Shown here: positions 43,385 to 56,368 of the stretch, in pieces | Numbering within the stretch: position 1 is the stretch's first letter | Layout: each line of letters opens with the position of its first letter | DNA from: Straminergon stramineum | Lineage: Eukaryota; Streptophyta; Bryopsida; Hypnales; Calliergonaceae | DNA length: 64,000 nt | Reading direction: 5' to 3' | NCBI GenBank assembly: GCA_963920665.1 | Contig: OY987267.1 | Coordinates: 15,624,001-15,688,000, forward strand | Notes under the pieces: generated by a model | The model's database searches: none | What the model was told of the DNA's origin: nothing | What the model saw: the letters and a program-made list of their open reading frames with translations, nothing else | Position numbers and translations under genes: made by a program

Positions 43385-46119
43385 ACGAGGTTTGAAGTTA
43401 TGGTATAAACATATTTACTCCATTTTTTCTTTGAGCTCCCATTGTGCTTTAAATATCCCATAAACTTTTGAAGATGTATGAAGAACAATTAATTTCACTA
43501 TATCAAGGACCTCTTCACCCCTCCTACTCAAAACATATTAATGAAGTTCACATTTTGTATTACCAAATAAAATTATCTAGATATTTGATGGTGCATGTGA
43601 TACTTCAATAAAAATTAAACCATTTTAAATTTTTTACATTAGGTGGGTTGAATTTCACCATGTGTCTCATTTTTTTATATTTAGGCATTTTTAGCACTAA
43701 TTTTCTTTGTTTTCCAGCTCCCCCAAGAGTGAGTTCCAAAAAAAATTCAAATTTTGGCTTTTTATTTAATCAATATTGACCTTAATAGCCAGGTATAGTA
43801 CCTCCTAAACTAGAGTTCCAAACTTGCCTTGTTTACCATGACATGTACCAAGATCTAAAGTAGGGTGCTCTAAAAAGAAACCCTACCCTACAAGCGACCT
43901 CTAATATAGAGGTATATGTTGCTTTCTTCAATGTACAAATAGTGTACATTACATTTCAAGAAGTGGTCACTTTTAATGACCACTATGTTTCAACTTCAAA
44001 ATTCCTTAACTAATTCCAAAAAGGTTCAAAAAATAGGAAACAACTTGAGTTAGATGCCAATTCCATTTTTCTTCCTTTTCAGCTCCAAAAATTTGGAACT
44101 AATCCTACAAAGGTCCAAAAAATATGAAACAACTTGGGTTAGATGCTAGTTCCATTTTTCTTCCTACCAAAATTTGCTTAAAATTGTTTCAAGGAGTTTA
44201 GCTTTCCCCCAAATGCAATCATCTCTTAAAAGGTTGCTTTAAGGTAGCTAACCCCCTCTTGACACCCCCCCCCCCCCATTTTCATAGTATAGGTTGATAT
44301 TTTTCCAATCAATCGTGGTTTGCATTTCTACTCACAACTAACATGTACTAGCTGAAGCAACATAAATATTCAAGAAGTGTACATTGAAAGCCTAGAATGA
44401 TCAGAGCATATACATAGAATGCCACAATTATCACTCTCATCAATTTTGTAACAAGCCTATGATTGGAAATAGAATGATCTATATAACAAGAATAGGTTTC
44501 ATAGAATCTTCACAAAAAAAAATTCATAGCAATTTCATTTTTGACAAAAAAAAATGTAAAAAAACTTCAAATCCTTCTAAAATCTATTTCACCACATCGG
44601 GAAATTTTTTTCCCTCACCAAAACCCATCCTATAGCTATGCTGAATTCCTTAAGTGGTTGGAAATGGGTCGGCTACCTTAAAGGACAAATTACCTGTGAT
44701 TTGTAAGTGGTTGCCATGTACCAATCCAGTGGCATGTTACGTTACTGTATCATGAAAAAAATCTTGAGCAATGATGTGAGAACAAATGTCACACTTCTTG
44801 CAAAGTCCCGGGGACGCAAGAGATGATGATGGCAAGGAGTGATTTTGGGGACCAAGCATGAGAAGCTTGGGGATGGGTAGGTGGGCAGGATGTTTTGGTA
44901 CTCACTGGAGTTACATATATCTATACACATGGATGGAACATTCAAAAAATATCAGGGTGTACATTCATCTGAAGAGAGGTGATTTTGTTTTAAAAAGAAA
45001 TTAGCAATTTAGTGATTTCATCCGTTGACTAAAAGGGAGTATATAATCAAATATTCCTTTAAATTTCCTTGTATCATTTATATGGAAGAAATCAATATTA
45101 AAAAAAACGAGCATGTGACACTTATTCACAAGTAAGAATCGAGTGAATATTGGAAGATACAAAAAGCACCAACATCGTAAACCATATGATAAGGGAAAAG
45201 AAGAAGATGGGAAGTAGTGTAGAGTTCCATGGTGGGGAGAATTTTTCTTCTCCTACAAGTGTGGAGAGCTGGAAAAAACTCATTTCCTATTTATGAGTGG
45301 TAAATTTTCTATTTTGTAACTTCACTTTTCAATAATGTGCACCTAAACATCCCCGCTTGAATTGTATCACGCTTACTATGCAAGTGAGTATAGTGAACAA
45401 CAATTCAAAAACTAAACAACAATTCAACCCCTATTTTTTTAGTTGTTAATTTTGTATTTAGTAACTTCTCCTCATGCAGTAATGTGCATCTAGACATCCC
45501 CTTGAATTGTATCACATTATGCAAGTGAGCTCAATGAAAGGGACCGATGGGAGTATTATCAAAAACTAAAGGACAACAAGTAGACCATATTTGGCAAAAG
45601 AAAAAAATCTATGCATGACATCTTAGACAAAGCTTGAAATAAATATCTTGAGGTAGTAGCCCATACTACCATATGTGTAAAGGGGAATGTCAATCATGGT
45701 TTCTTTCCAAGGTAATTTAGTTCGGACTTTGAGGGTGATTCAAATGCCTTTAGCTTGGCACCCAACCTGCCTTTGAGACTTTTGTGACATAATCTTGCAG
45801 AAAAGTAAATGAAGGTTGCAAATTTGATGAGTGATCAAACTAAAATATCCTACAATCTATATTATTGCAGCCAACAATCAATATCAATGCTTCATGCCAA
45901 ATATTTAATCAAAGTTGGCAAAAAAGATCCAATAGGTGATAAAATTAGAAATATTCCCTTAAATTTTGTGTTCCCCATAAAACTTTTTATCATTTGAAAA
46001 CATAGTATCCCTAACATTTTGGCATTTGTTTTTCAAATATTTTTTGCCAACCAAGATAGCCAGGTTTAGTAGTAATAATAGACCACCGTGAAGATGTACA
46101 AAAAACATTCATTTTAATC
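43385..46119. other. Gene-free DNA with local repeats
   Basis: A tandem pair at about 44018-44170 shares CTCCAAAAATTTGG-adjacent sequence and TTCCATTTTTCTTCCT. Similar DNA occurs near 21190 and 23150. A run of 13 Cs is at 44265-44277. No gene is recognised. Confidence 0.5.
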
Positions 46120-46215
46120 TGTAATGTTCCATTGTTTCATAGGGGGGACAAAATTGATTTTGAGTAGGTTCTTATGTTTTCAATTTTTGTCATGATTTTT
46201 AGAAACTTTTTTCAG
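46120..46215 (+). mobile_element. 5' fragment of a TTAA element
   Basis: It matches the beginning of copies C and D just inside the terminus: GGGACAAAATTGATTTTG followed by AGGTTCTTATG...CAATTTTTGTCATGATTTTTAG-like sequence. The TTAA and terminus are degraded. Confidence 0.55.
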
Positions 46216-47259
46216 AGATTGTGAGAACCACAGTGACTCATAGTTTAGTTTAAAATCAACGGTGCTAGACTGCTAGTATGTGAGCATTAAAATGCAAGCA
46301 TGAAAGCCTTGAGAATATGCATAAGTAGGTATTCTACAACCATTGAAGGTACTTATCCTATAATCACCTGTAATATAGGTATCTATAATATAGTTACATT
46401 ATAATCATAGAAGGATACTATAATATAGACACCTATAATATAGGTATATAGTCTTCTAGGCTCATGGGCTCATGCTCTTAAGCTCATATAATAGAACCCT
46501 TTATATTAGAATAATTAATACAATATTTAGTAGTTTAGTAATTAACAAAGATTAGTAGAAGGATTTTACTACAAGAATAGATTAGTGGATTTGGTACAAG
46601 AAAGTAGTGGGATAACTAGGAATAATTGTGTGGAGGTCATTGAGTTCATTTTATGTCATGGAGAATTTGGAGTTCCTAGAGGTAGAAGTAGAATTTCATA
46701 AGTTTAGAGGGCTAAATACAAAATGGAGGAAGGAAAAAAAATAGAAGAATTAGTGGGAAATAGAATTAGAAATCTCCAATTAGAAATTAGAATTAGAATT
46801 GAAAACCGGAAGAAAGGAATCCAATGACATATTATGCAACAATTTAGAAACAAGACTTAGTCAATGACAAACTATGGAACAATTTTGAAGCAAGTAGTCA
46901 AGTAGTAGAATAGCATTAGGATAGTGAGAATCACACCGTAGTGGTGGATAATGCAATAGAATAGAATTGAATACACCAAGGTAAAGTAGGGATGAAGAAG
47001 ATCCATTGGAATGGAGAAATCTCATTGAGGAAACTCCAAATGGTTCATTCAAACATGTTAGGCCGGATTAGTTTTTTGGAAGATTCTTTAGCTTTTGCAC
47101 TTTGAATTGAAGTTTGGAGCACACACATTAAAAAAAGAGGATGAGTAAGAGATCTAGTAGAGAAGTTAGGAGTGAGTAGGAAATTTGTGGCATAGGTTTA
47201 ATACAATTCCTTCCATGGACTTGGAGGAGGTTGGTTGAAGTTAGAATTAAGAGATGGAG

Positions 47260-47615
47260 CCTATATTAGGAGCAATAATTTTGGAGGACAAGATTGGGAA
47301 GACCACAAAGTGTTTGGAGTTCATACTTTGTGGTCTAGTGTGCCTTAAAGTTAGCTTTCCAACAAGCCTAAGCTCACCTCATTCCATATAGGGACGAGGC
47401 AATGGTGACTAGTTAATGGTGGAAGGTTTGTTGCTACATAGAAGTTAGGAGTAGCAATTTCAGAGGACGAGATTGGAAAGACAACCAAGAATTTGGACAT
47501 TAGATTTGGTCATCTATTGTACCTTCAAAATGGCTTTCTAACAAGCCTAGACTCAACTTATTTGGAAAAAAGACTAGATGGTGATGGCTATTTTAGAGGT
47601 GGAAGCTATATTGCC
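47260..47615 (+). repeat. Imperfect tandem repeat of about 175 bp
   Basis: Two diverged copies each run from GGAG-x-AGCAAT...GAGGAC-x-AGATTGG through CAACAAGCCTA (47367 in the first) / TAACAAGCCTAGACTCA to GTGGAAG. Copy 1 also contains a perfect 12-bp stem (AGACCACAAAGT and its inverse at about 47294-47334). Confidence 0.6.
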
Positions 47616-47626
47616 CTTAGGTTGAA

Positions 47627-47898
47627 CATCACAAAGTTTAGAACTTGCGGTTTGTCAATAGTTACCATGTGGTTATTGTTGTTTCATGGGTTTGCATGTT
47701 AATATACAATTTAGCGCATCATTACAATGCACTACTTTACAATTTATCGCATTGTTACAATGCATTACTTTTAACTAATAAATTGTAAAGTAGTGCATTG
47801 TAATGATGCGCTAAATTGTATATTAACATGCAAACCCATGAAACAACAATAACCACATGATAACTATTGACAAACCGCAAGTTCTAAACTTTGTGATG
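47627..47898. repeat. Near-perfect hairpin with 120-bp arms
   Basis: Arms 47627-47746 and 47779-47898 are reverse complements, with one mismatch found by eye (C versus T in the segment GTTAyCATGTGG). The loop is 32 nt. The inner part of the arm plus loop contains an imperfect tandem repeat (ACAATTTAgCGCATcATTACA / ACAATTTAtCGCATtGTTACA-like). Such near identity means recent formation or constraint. A transcript from either strand would fold into long double-stranded RNA. The overlapping open frames are accidental. Confidence 0.9.
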
Positions 47899-49284
47899 AA
47901 GCAATGACTTTGAGGTTTTAGGATCTTGGCATTTGTATTTGAATTAATTGCAATATTCACTACAATGTGGTTGCAAATGTTTGTTGTGTTTCTAGTGTTG
48001 GAATTATTGATGAAGGTGTCTTTTGATTTCTTTAGAACTACTATTGGAGAATGTAGAACTACTCTTGGAGTATTGTGGTATATGTATTTTTGAATACCAC
48101 CATGATCAATACCTAAATTTAGTAATCTATAGCTTAGGAAGTCCACTACTTGAAGGCACCTTAGGGTCATCAATCTTTACTAGACTATTCTCTTTGTATT
48201 TTTTGACCATGACTGATTGAAAAGCTCATAAAGATAGAAAAATTCTCTTATTAGCTTTCTAAGAATATAATTTTTACATTAGATTCTCTAATTTCATATA
48301 ATTGCCCATGAAATCTAAATGTTCCATGCCTCTTTAAGTCAAGTTTGCAGGTTATGATGGTCTATATAGCATCATGAATGAGTAAAATAAGATTGAATCC
48401 ATTGGCTCAATTCCATTAAAATAGCTTGGGTACCATCAAACAAGGAATAAAAATGAAATGATTTTGATGAAAGTGGGCAAATAATATATTCATACAAAGA
48501 CATAAGTAAAAATATACTATAACCTTGAAGTGGATTTAGGGCTTAAAGTTAAGTACAGACACATTGAAGTTTTGCTCTTTTTGACATTGCTTATGATCAT
48601 TGATTGAAGACTATTGAATTTGAAGATTATCACATTTCAATAATATTGGTGTCAAAAATAATTTTTGGAAGTAGATTTGGAAAATGGAAATTGACAGCAC
48701 ACAAACTTATGAAAATAATGTAATTTTGATACACCTAAAAATTGATTCTATCCAAACATATGGATTGTGAAAAATCCTCACTACTAGCAATTATTTATTT
48801 TTGACAAATGCCAAACCAATTCAAACAATTGCCAACTTCAATCTTCATACATAAAAGCAACTGTATTCAAACAATAATGAGAGATTGAACATAATGCATC
48901 TTAAATGGAAGACCAAACAAGAAGGTCAATTCATATTAGTGTTGGGGCTTCAAAGCAATTGAGTTGTATTTGGATTGGATAATTGACATATTGTGTATTA
49001 AATAGACAAAACAATTGTAGCTTCAAAATTATAGAGCTTCACACTCAACTATCTAAATGATAAATGGGTGATCAAATGACAAGTGATAGATGAACAACTA
49101 TGGCTTTACTATTTTGTAGTTTCACTTGTCTTGCATCTAAATGTCATGCACCTAAAAACAAAAGGAAACCATATCCATCCAAAATTTGACTAAAGAATCC
49201 TACATAACGCAAGAAATAAACCACTTCAATCTAAAGGTTTCCATTGGAATAATGATACAAAGAGAGAGATTAATTTTAATTCTT
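47899..49284. other. Intergenic DNA, nothing recognised
   Basis: The segment is AT-rich, with no gene or bounded repeat seen. Confidence 0.5.
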
Positions 49285-49360
49285 TGGATGGTTGTTGCAA
49301 GAAACACCTGTTGTTTTTGTCTCAAAACGGCATATTCTATTGAGTACTATAACTTTAGAG
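49285..49360 (-). repeat. Inverted tail of the dispersed 0.5-kb repeat
   Basis: Its reverse complement reads AAGTTATAG...GGTGTTTCTTGCAA and matches the ends of 12666-13167 and 29999-30502. An (AAAAT)n microsatellite follows at about 49365-49390. Confidence 0.55.
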
Positions 49361-49559
49361 TTTAAAAAATAAAATAAAATAAAATAAAATATGGATAATT
49401 TAGAAAGCATTAAAAATAACATGTTTCTAAAAAAATTGGACATACGAGGACATTAATTTCCTCAAAATTTTAGGCACCCTTTTAATTATTTACTTTCTGA
49501 TCAAGCTGCTAGGAACTAGTCAAGCTACTGAAGTACTGACTAGCTCATTTCATGGTATT

Positions 49560-50171
49560 CATCCATTCTCCTGGCTCCAATTACTGTATCGATGAATAAC
49601 ACGGATGAAGACTATGATTCGTGGATGAAGAAACGAGGCCCCCGTTTGGAGGAGGAGGACGACGACGACGACGGGGGGTCGAGAGGGGGTGGGTGGGTGT
49701 CATGTTTCGGTGGCCGTGAAAAACCTCGCTTCTGCAGTTTCAAAGTTTGTGCGCATCCCCGTTCAACTGAACCTCAGTGGCCGCAGTGATTATCCCTCAC
49801 ATCGAACTTTCAGCTGACTCTTGGGTTTCGCACGAATTGACGTCTTCGAACAGTAAGCGTCTTGCATTTCTTGCTCTTCAGCTCTCCCGCTTTTGCAGTT
49901 ATTCCCTTTCACGCGACTCCGTCGAAATTAGGGTTTTGTGAGTGTGGTTTAGGCTTAAATCTGTCGCAGATTGGAGTCTTTCCTTCGCTAACCACGTAGT
50001 TGAGTCTCTCGAAGACCTAAACTCGTGCTTTAACGTAGGTTTTGGTGTGCAGAGTGGAGTCTTGTGTTTCTAGGGTTTAGAAGCGAGCTCGGGAATGGCA
50101 TTCTGCGAGTATTAGTCGTGATGAATTTCATGCGCTTGTATCCCTAATTTATGTGGTCTTTCCTTGCAGGT
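49560..50171 (+). promoter_or_regulatory. Promoter and spliced 5' leader of the KH gene
   Basis: GC content rises here. A 5'-leader intron is likely: donor GTAAGC at 49853 and acceptor CCTTGCAG ending at 50169, two bases before the chosen ATG. A 65-codon open frame (49592-49789) with an acidic EEEDDDDD run lies at the front and could be an upstream ORF if transcription starts early enough. I cannot place the transcription start. Confidence 0.5.
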
Positions 50172-53100
50172 ATGGCAGCGATGGAGGTCACCGAGGTGAC
50201 GGAGGTGACGCAAGTGACAGAGGTTTTCTCAGTGGTAGAGACTCCGGCTCCTCCTTCGGAAGAGGAACCGCTGCCTCCTCCCGAGGTCGAGATTGTCCCC
50301 CGCGCGGAGGATCAGGAGCCCACACCGCCTGAATATGAGGTTCCGCCTCCACCAGAGCCTCAAGATGTGCCATCTTCGGAACCCTCTGAGACGCCAGTGC
50401 CCGTGGTAGAAACCGCCCCGCAGCCTCCACTAGTAGGAGAGGACCTCAAGGCGGACACTGCAGCGTTTGATGCCACAACGAAAGGTCCCGGAACTCCGAC
50501 AGGCTCCAAGAGAAGCCGCGAAGGGGGTGAGGAGAAGGACGGGGAAAAGAAGTGGGCGGGGTGGCCTGGTGACAATGTGTTTCGCCTGGTGGTGCCCGTG
50601 CAGAAGGTGGGAGGGATCATTGGTCGCAAGGGGGAGTTTGTGAAGAAAATGTGTGAAGAGACGAGGTCCAGAATCAAGATCCTCGAGGGCGTCCCGGGCA
50701 CTGCCGAACGAATTGTAAGCTTTCTCTTCTTTGGACCACAAACGTAGAACTATGGTATGCTTTGGATGCTAAACTACAAGGGAAGTGAGGTTTTGTGTGA
50801 ACTTCAGGCATGGGCTCAGCTCATCTAAATTATCCCTTGGGTTGCCTTCACCAGCATTCAATTGAGGCTTAGATGTCCTCTATAGTACCATGAGTGCAGT
50901 TTCCTTCTTGGAACTATTCAGTGTTTTGTTTTTTCCCATTTGAAATGGCTTTGTTTCCTTCGAGGACAAGAACTTGCAGATTTTACTTGCTAGCTTAAGG
51001 TAAAACGTGCTAAAACTGGTCGTAAACCAGCTGATATACTGAAAACCCTGAATTTGAACTTCTTAATGTTTTGATGTCATCAATTTGAAATGAATTTTGT
51101 TGCAAGGACGTGTACCTGCAGATTTGCTAGTAAGTATGTGGTACCGAGTTTTTTTGTGGGATAAGATCTGCCACCGTTCTTGAAACTCTTACTGCAATGA
51201 CTCGCTTGTTCGTGGTGGAGATGCTCATGTGTATCTCGGTATGGCTGTGTAGGTCATGGTTTCAGCAAGGGAGGACCCTGAATCTGCAATCTCTCCGGCC
51301 ATGGAGGGGCTGCTTCGCGTGCATCGGCGAGTGATCGAAGGGGCCGATCCGGAGTCGATGGATGCAGAGATTGCACCCGGGGGTACTCCTGTGTCGTCTC
51401 GCCTTCTGGTTGCCGCCACTCAAGCTGGGAGTCTTATTGGTCGCCAGGGTGCTACAATCAAATCCATCCAGGATTCCTCAGGGGCAACTGTGCGTGTTCT
51501 GCCTGCTGGTTAGTGGGTTTCCTTAGACCTCACTAATTCTTTTGTGTTGACACTTTTGTGTAGTATCCTTTTGTGGAACGTGGTTGCTTTTTAATGTCAG
51601 TTTTAGACGCACAGAAGCTCTAATTTTGATGGTTGCGTCATATTTTGATGGAACTTTGACATGCAGGGGATTGTCTAGGTAGTGAATTTAATATTACAGT
51701 ATTTTTATATAATCCGTAATTTACACTTTTCCGTACGGACGTTAAAATGAGAACATGGGGTGAGGGATGGAAAGCAGAGGAGCTTCCACTGTGTGCACTA
51801 GCAGATGACCGCGTTGTAGAAGTCCAGGGCGATCCTCGTAACGTGCAGCGTGCAATGGAGCTTGTTGTCTCGCACCTTCGCAAGTTCTTGGTGGATAGAA
51901 GCGTTCTTCCATTGTTCGAGTTAAACGTGAGTTCCCTACATATGTCAGCCTTGATTAGCATCAAAAGTTTTTGCATGCTTTGAAAATCTTGAAGGCAATG
52001 AGTTGCTGTGAGTGACGAGAATCTCCACATGAAACCTCTATTTGTCCTTTCACAGCAACTTGGGATGCATCTTGCATCAGATACCAAAATTTTTTCGGTT
52101 ATCATTGATGGAAAATTGAGTGTCCATGTGAGATGCTCTAAGAGTTTCATGATTTTAGAGGATCAAGTGTCTCCCTGTGAATACTATAGATATGACTTGA
52201 CTGGAGGCTATTGCGGCACTTCTCGTAAGTTCTAGTGCAGGTGTCTACTTGTCGAACCTCCTACTAAATTGATAATATTTGGTCATATAGAGGGCAGAGT
52301 ACAAATTTGGATCGTCAAATCAGAACCAGCAGCAGCAGAGTACAAACTCTCAATGGCAGCAGCCCACTAACACGCAGCAACAGCAGCCACCCAGCTATAG
52401 CAGTAATGATTCTTCTTACTATGGAACTGCCGATCTTTCTCATCACTCTCAACCTCAACAGCAGTCTCATGACCTGGGCAATCAACACCACCATGGTGTC
52501 TCTTTATATGGCCGGGATCCTACTCTAGGAGGCGCCATTGCCCCCCCTCCTCCTGCCCCCGTCATTACGCAGGTATATTTTATTATTATCTCCGCTGCTG
52601 TTCCTTTCTCTGTTGCATCCAATCATTTTGTAGATAAACTCTTGTCTACATGTAATAGATGAACTGTTGCACTCAGGGCTGCTCAGTGGTTTTAGCTCAC
52701 TGACTTCTGGATGTCTTGAACACACCTCAGAAAAGCCCCCTACTAGATTCATAAGAATATTAATGGTAATCTAATGTTAATCGAATATAACATTAGATTG
52801 ATATTAAGGTAGTGGTAAATTAACTTGAAGTTAACGTTGACTTACTTTAATTTAATAGTTGCCAATGTAATGCCAGCGACACTAACATCACACTAACATT
52901 CAGTCAGCACGAATTGCATGAATTTAACATTACCTTATCATGATCTCTTAATGATGATTGTATGAATCTTACGCCAGAACTTTACATTAAGAACTTGGCA
53001 ATCTGAGCAAGGTGGGGTTGGGGTTGCTCTTTTGTGATGAACATGGATTGATCTGAATTTGTACAGAGATGCTTCATTGGACAATGCCACCGAATTCTTG

Positions 53101-54145
53101 TAATGTAGAAGTCCAACTAGAATCCCAACTGAATGATATGAGATGGAACATGATAGTAGTGTTCCATGTTTTGGGAAACTAACTGTGGAGGTGTGTGCAG
53201 GTGACCCAGCACATGCAGATTCCTCTGTCATACGCCGATGCTATTATTGGTAGTGCAGGTGCCAACATCAGCTATATGCGCCGCACTAGTGGTGCTACAA
53301 TCACAATCCAGGAAACTCGGAGTGTCCCTGGCGAGATGACTGTTGAGATTCATGGAAGCGCATCTCAAGTGCAAACCGCACAGCAATTAATTCAGGTATG
53401 ATGCTTTCTTCTGGTTGGTGATGGCAGACATGTACAAACATAGGTATGCCACCTGCGGGTGCTGCACATTCACCTAAAATTATGTTTCTGCTGTAAGCTT
53501 TTGTCTATATTGAGTCTTTCTATTTGACATATTTTGTGCAAATCTCAAGGTCAATCAATGCCAAATTTGTATACCAAGATGAAGCAAAAAGAACAGGAAA
53601 TTGACTGACTGACTTTCACTGTCACGAATCGGCCTAGATCAACAAGAAATTACATGTCTGAACATGTTAGTGGGAATTGGTGCAGATGCAATGTAACCCT
53701 TACCAGCCTATACAGGAGGATCACTATCAGGTCACTGAGAACTCAGGACCATAACTCTACATATAAATTAAGGACGGGTTAATTACACTATTCTCTTTTT
53801 GTGTTGTATATAATGATTACCAAATATTAATGGTCACCTTAAACTAAAATTTGATAATTATTAATTACTCTTCTTTGTTCCCTAAAATATTTATCTTCGT
53901 TACTACAATAATGCTGTATTTCTTGTCTGATTTTGATGTTTCCACATTTTGTTGGGTTGTTATTGCAGAACTTTATGGCAGGGGCATCCAGTGGGCCACC
54001 ACCGTATACCAGCACCTACAGTACCACAGTGGACACGAATTACAGTTCATATCCAACCCAAGCTTCTATGTATTCTGCAACGCCAGTAACAGGCCCACCC
54101 GCACCATCATACGCGTCACATTACAATACCACATATGGATATTGA
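50172..54145 (+). CDS. Triple KH-domain RNA-binding protein, PEPPER-like
   Basis: Coding exons are 50172-50714, 51253-51508, 51778-51926, 52291-52572, 53201-53395 and 53969-54145. All introns are GT-AG and the phases join cleanly to give 533 aa. Three KH domains carry the RNA-binding GXXG loop: GRKG at 151-154, GRQG at 244-247 and GSAG at 427-430. The order and spacing, [29 protein letters not shown] and [13 protein letters not shown] match Arabidopsis PEPPER and relatives. Those are nuclear KH proteins that act on pre-mRNA processing, in Arabidopsis at FLC and floral genes. The N-terminus (1-130) is a Pro/Glu-rich disordered tail starting with EVTEVT repeats. A Gln-rich linker (about 322-380) lies between KH2 and KH3, and the C-terminus is Ser/Tyr-rich. 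No damage is visible. PEPPER-clade membership is by recalled similarity. Confidence 0.92.
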
Positions 54146-55128
54146 TTTGTATATGTGGCCTGTATGTAGTGCTCCCTGTGTTACTGTAGTGTGCCTTGAA
54201 CTCGCCAGCCTCGTGATTGTAGAGAGCGGGAAGGCGGCATGAAGGAAGAGTAAAGATCAGCGGCAGCATTAGGACTTTGGGAATGTGTTGTTACCACTCA
54301 GTCAGGGTTTTTTGGAGATTAAAATCTTTCTCTTCTGTATGATTTTTTAACGTAGGTGGTGACGAAAGGCGTGACAATCCGAAGCTCACCCCAGATACAG
54401 TGTGATTGGTGCACCAGTGGAAATCACGATGTTGTCAGGTGATGAGATCTATTTCATTGTCGTGGTAGTTTTCCAGCGTTGTGATTGTTGCCTTGTGGGG
54501 TCCAGGATGATTGGTTCCTTTTAGCACAGGACTTGCAGGTTATTTTTGTTATTTTATACGCCTGCTCAAGATAATTACATGAGAATCTCCTGATACTATT
54601 TATAAACTCTTGATTCTCCAATGGATGAATGCTTCGATGTTAACTCTATCAAATATCTTCTGGTTGACTAGTGTATTTTGTTTCTGATTGCGAACTACTA
54701 CCCTCTTTGAGAGAATGATACGGCGTAGTGCTCGGAAGATAACGCCCACCTGGCGATTTTCACCTTGGTTCATTTCCTGATTTATCACTCTTTCATCTTC
54801 TAGGTCTTCATTCTCGAGAGTGCTGTACTGATTTGTCTTGCACGTGAGGGTAGTGGAAGGTTTAGAAATTGTATCTTTACCTGTGAGTTGAGAAATTCTT
54901 GGCCTAGGGACTGCGAGCAGAAATTATTGATATTGTAAAATGTAGTTGCCACTGTTGAGGTAACTTTTGTTGATTTCGACCTTCCATGACTGAGCGTTCC
55001 TGTGTAGGGAGTGCTATAGATAAGACGCTAAATTGATGTCATGATTTAATAATGTAAATCATGCTTATACGTAAATTGTGTTTCCTAAGTCTTTCATAGT
55101 TATGAAGTTTCAGTCTTACACACTCAGA
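54146..55128 (+). other. 3' UTR of the KH gene and spacer
   Basis: The first 200-400 bp probably form the 3' UTR, but I cannot fix a poly(A) site. Nothing else is recognised up to the MITE at 55129. Confidence 0.4.
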
Positions 55129-55384
55129 CATCCAACGGCTGGGGTGAACCGACCCCCTCGCTCGTCTTCGAAGGAAAACCGGCTAAATTTTTTATTTGTC
55201 TCACATGATAAGATTTGCTAATTCTGAGTTCATATTTGAAATTGGAGGCTCCAAATTGGCTAGGAGAGGCATAGAAGATAATTTAATCAAGCACAAAATA
55301 GGGGGTCTTTTTTTTACATGCACCCTTGGAATGGCTTAGGGGATGAGTGAGGGGGTCGGTCCACCCCAACCAATATCCAACTGT
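55129..55384. mobile_element. MITE with GC-rich terminal repeats
   Basis: The left end contains GGGGTGAACCGACCCCCTCG. The right end, inverted, contains GGGGTGGACCGACCCCCTCA. Outer ends are CCAACGGCT and, inverted, AGTTGGATATTGGTT. Pairing spans about 35 bp. No similar copy is seen elsewhere in the window. Confidence 0.75.
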
Positions 55385-56368
55385 TAAAGGTGTTCTAGGA
55401 ATGTTTATTTCCTCAGTTCAACTTGACTCCAAATGATTTGTGACTCTCTTGCTATTAAAGGCATGTCTATTTTCCAAGGGTTTCTATGGAACATGAATTT
55501 GAGCATTGATTTCATTTTGTTAAATGTGGCAATTTTAAATCCTTGATAATTTACCTATCTTTAGCAATTTTAATTGTGCAATATTCAAAGAATGTCTAAT
55601 AAGTAAATGGAGGCTTAAGAAAAGATCCATCAAAAATTTAAATAATATAGTATTAGGAAATATATTCAAATGCTTCAGACAATTTTAGGTATTCTAACCT
55701 ATAGTAAGGGTAGGAATAGTGGAAAATTATTCCAGTCACCCTAAAGGTGATGAAGTCACCCTCTATTTAGTTTCTAGTTTGCTCCTAATTCTAAATTGCA
55801 TTTGAATTTTTGTTCAATTTTTATATTTCTTAGAATGATATTAGTATTTCATGCACTCCAATCACATTGGGGGGTCTTCTTTCTAAATTGAGGTTTAAGA
55901 TCCTACACTTGCAAAGCACAGATTAAACACAAATAACATTTAAACTAGCATTTTGAAACTTTGTAAGGTTTAGAATATTAATACAATTCCGAATGCAATT
56001 TGAATTTTTGGGCTTATCATTGTGGTATCTTGATTATGGTATAATAAAATGATATAAACATTTAATTTAAACTTTATAAACTTCCAATATACTATAATAT
56101 TCAACTATATTGAAAGTTTCAAACTTTTAAAGCTTATCATAAATCTGACATGAATTTTCTTCACTTTTTCATAAAAACTACCAACAATTTTTTAAAGTTT
56201 TGTAGAAAATCTAAATTTTTTATAACTTATATAATACATAAGATTTCATTTCTAAAAAGTATTGCGGATATCTTTAGGTTAGTCCTAGATTAGATTCTGG
56301 TTAGGTTAAAGAATACATTTAGGTTTGGAATTAGTTTTGGAAGTTTCAACAATCAATTTTGTGGAAGC
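55385..56368. other. AT-rich intergenic DNA, nothing recognised
   Basis: I see no gene or bounded repeat. Confidence 0.5.

Noticed and set aside
47627..47898. Reading the repeats here as a CRISPR-like array
   Set aside because: It is a single inverted pair with a small internal tandem repeat in plant nuclear DNA. There are no regularly spaced repeats.
47823..48173. 116-codon minus-strand open frame and its plus-strand partner at 47493-47702 with the same C-terminal end
   Set aside because: The shared protein ends are produced by the 120-bp inverted repeat read from both sides, not by related genes.
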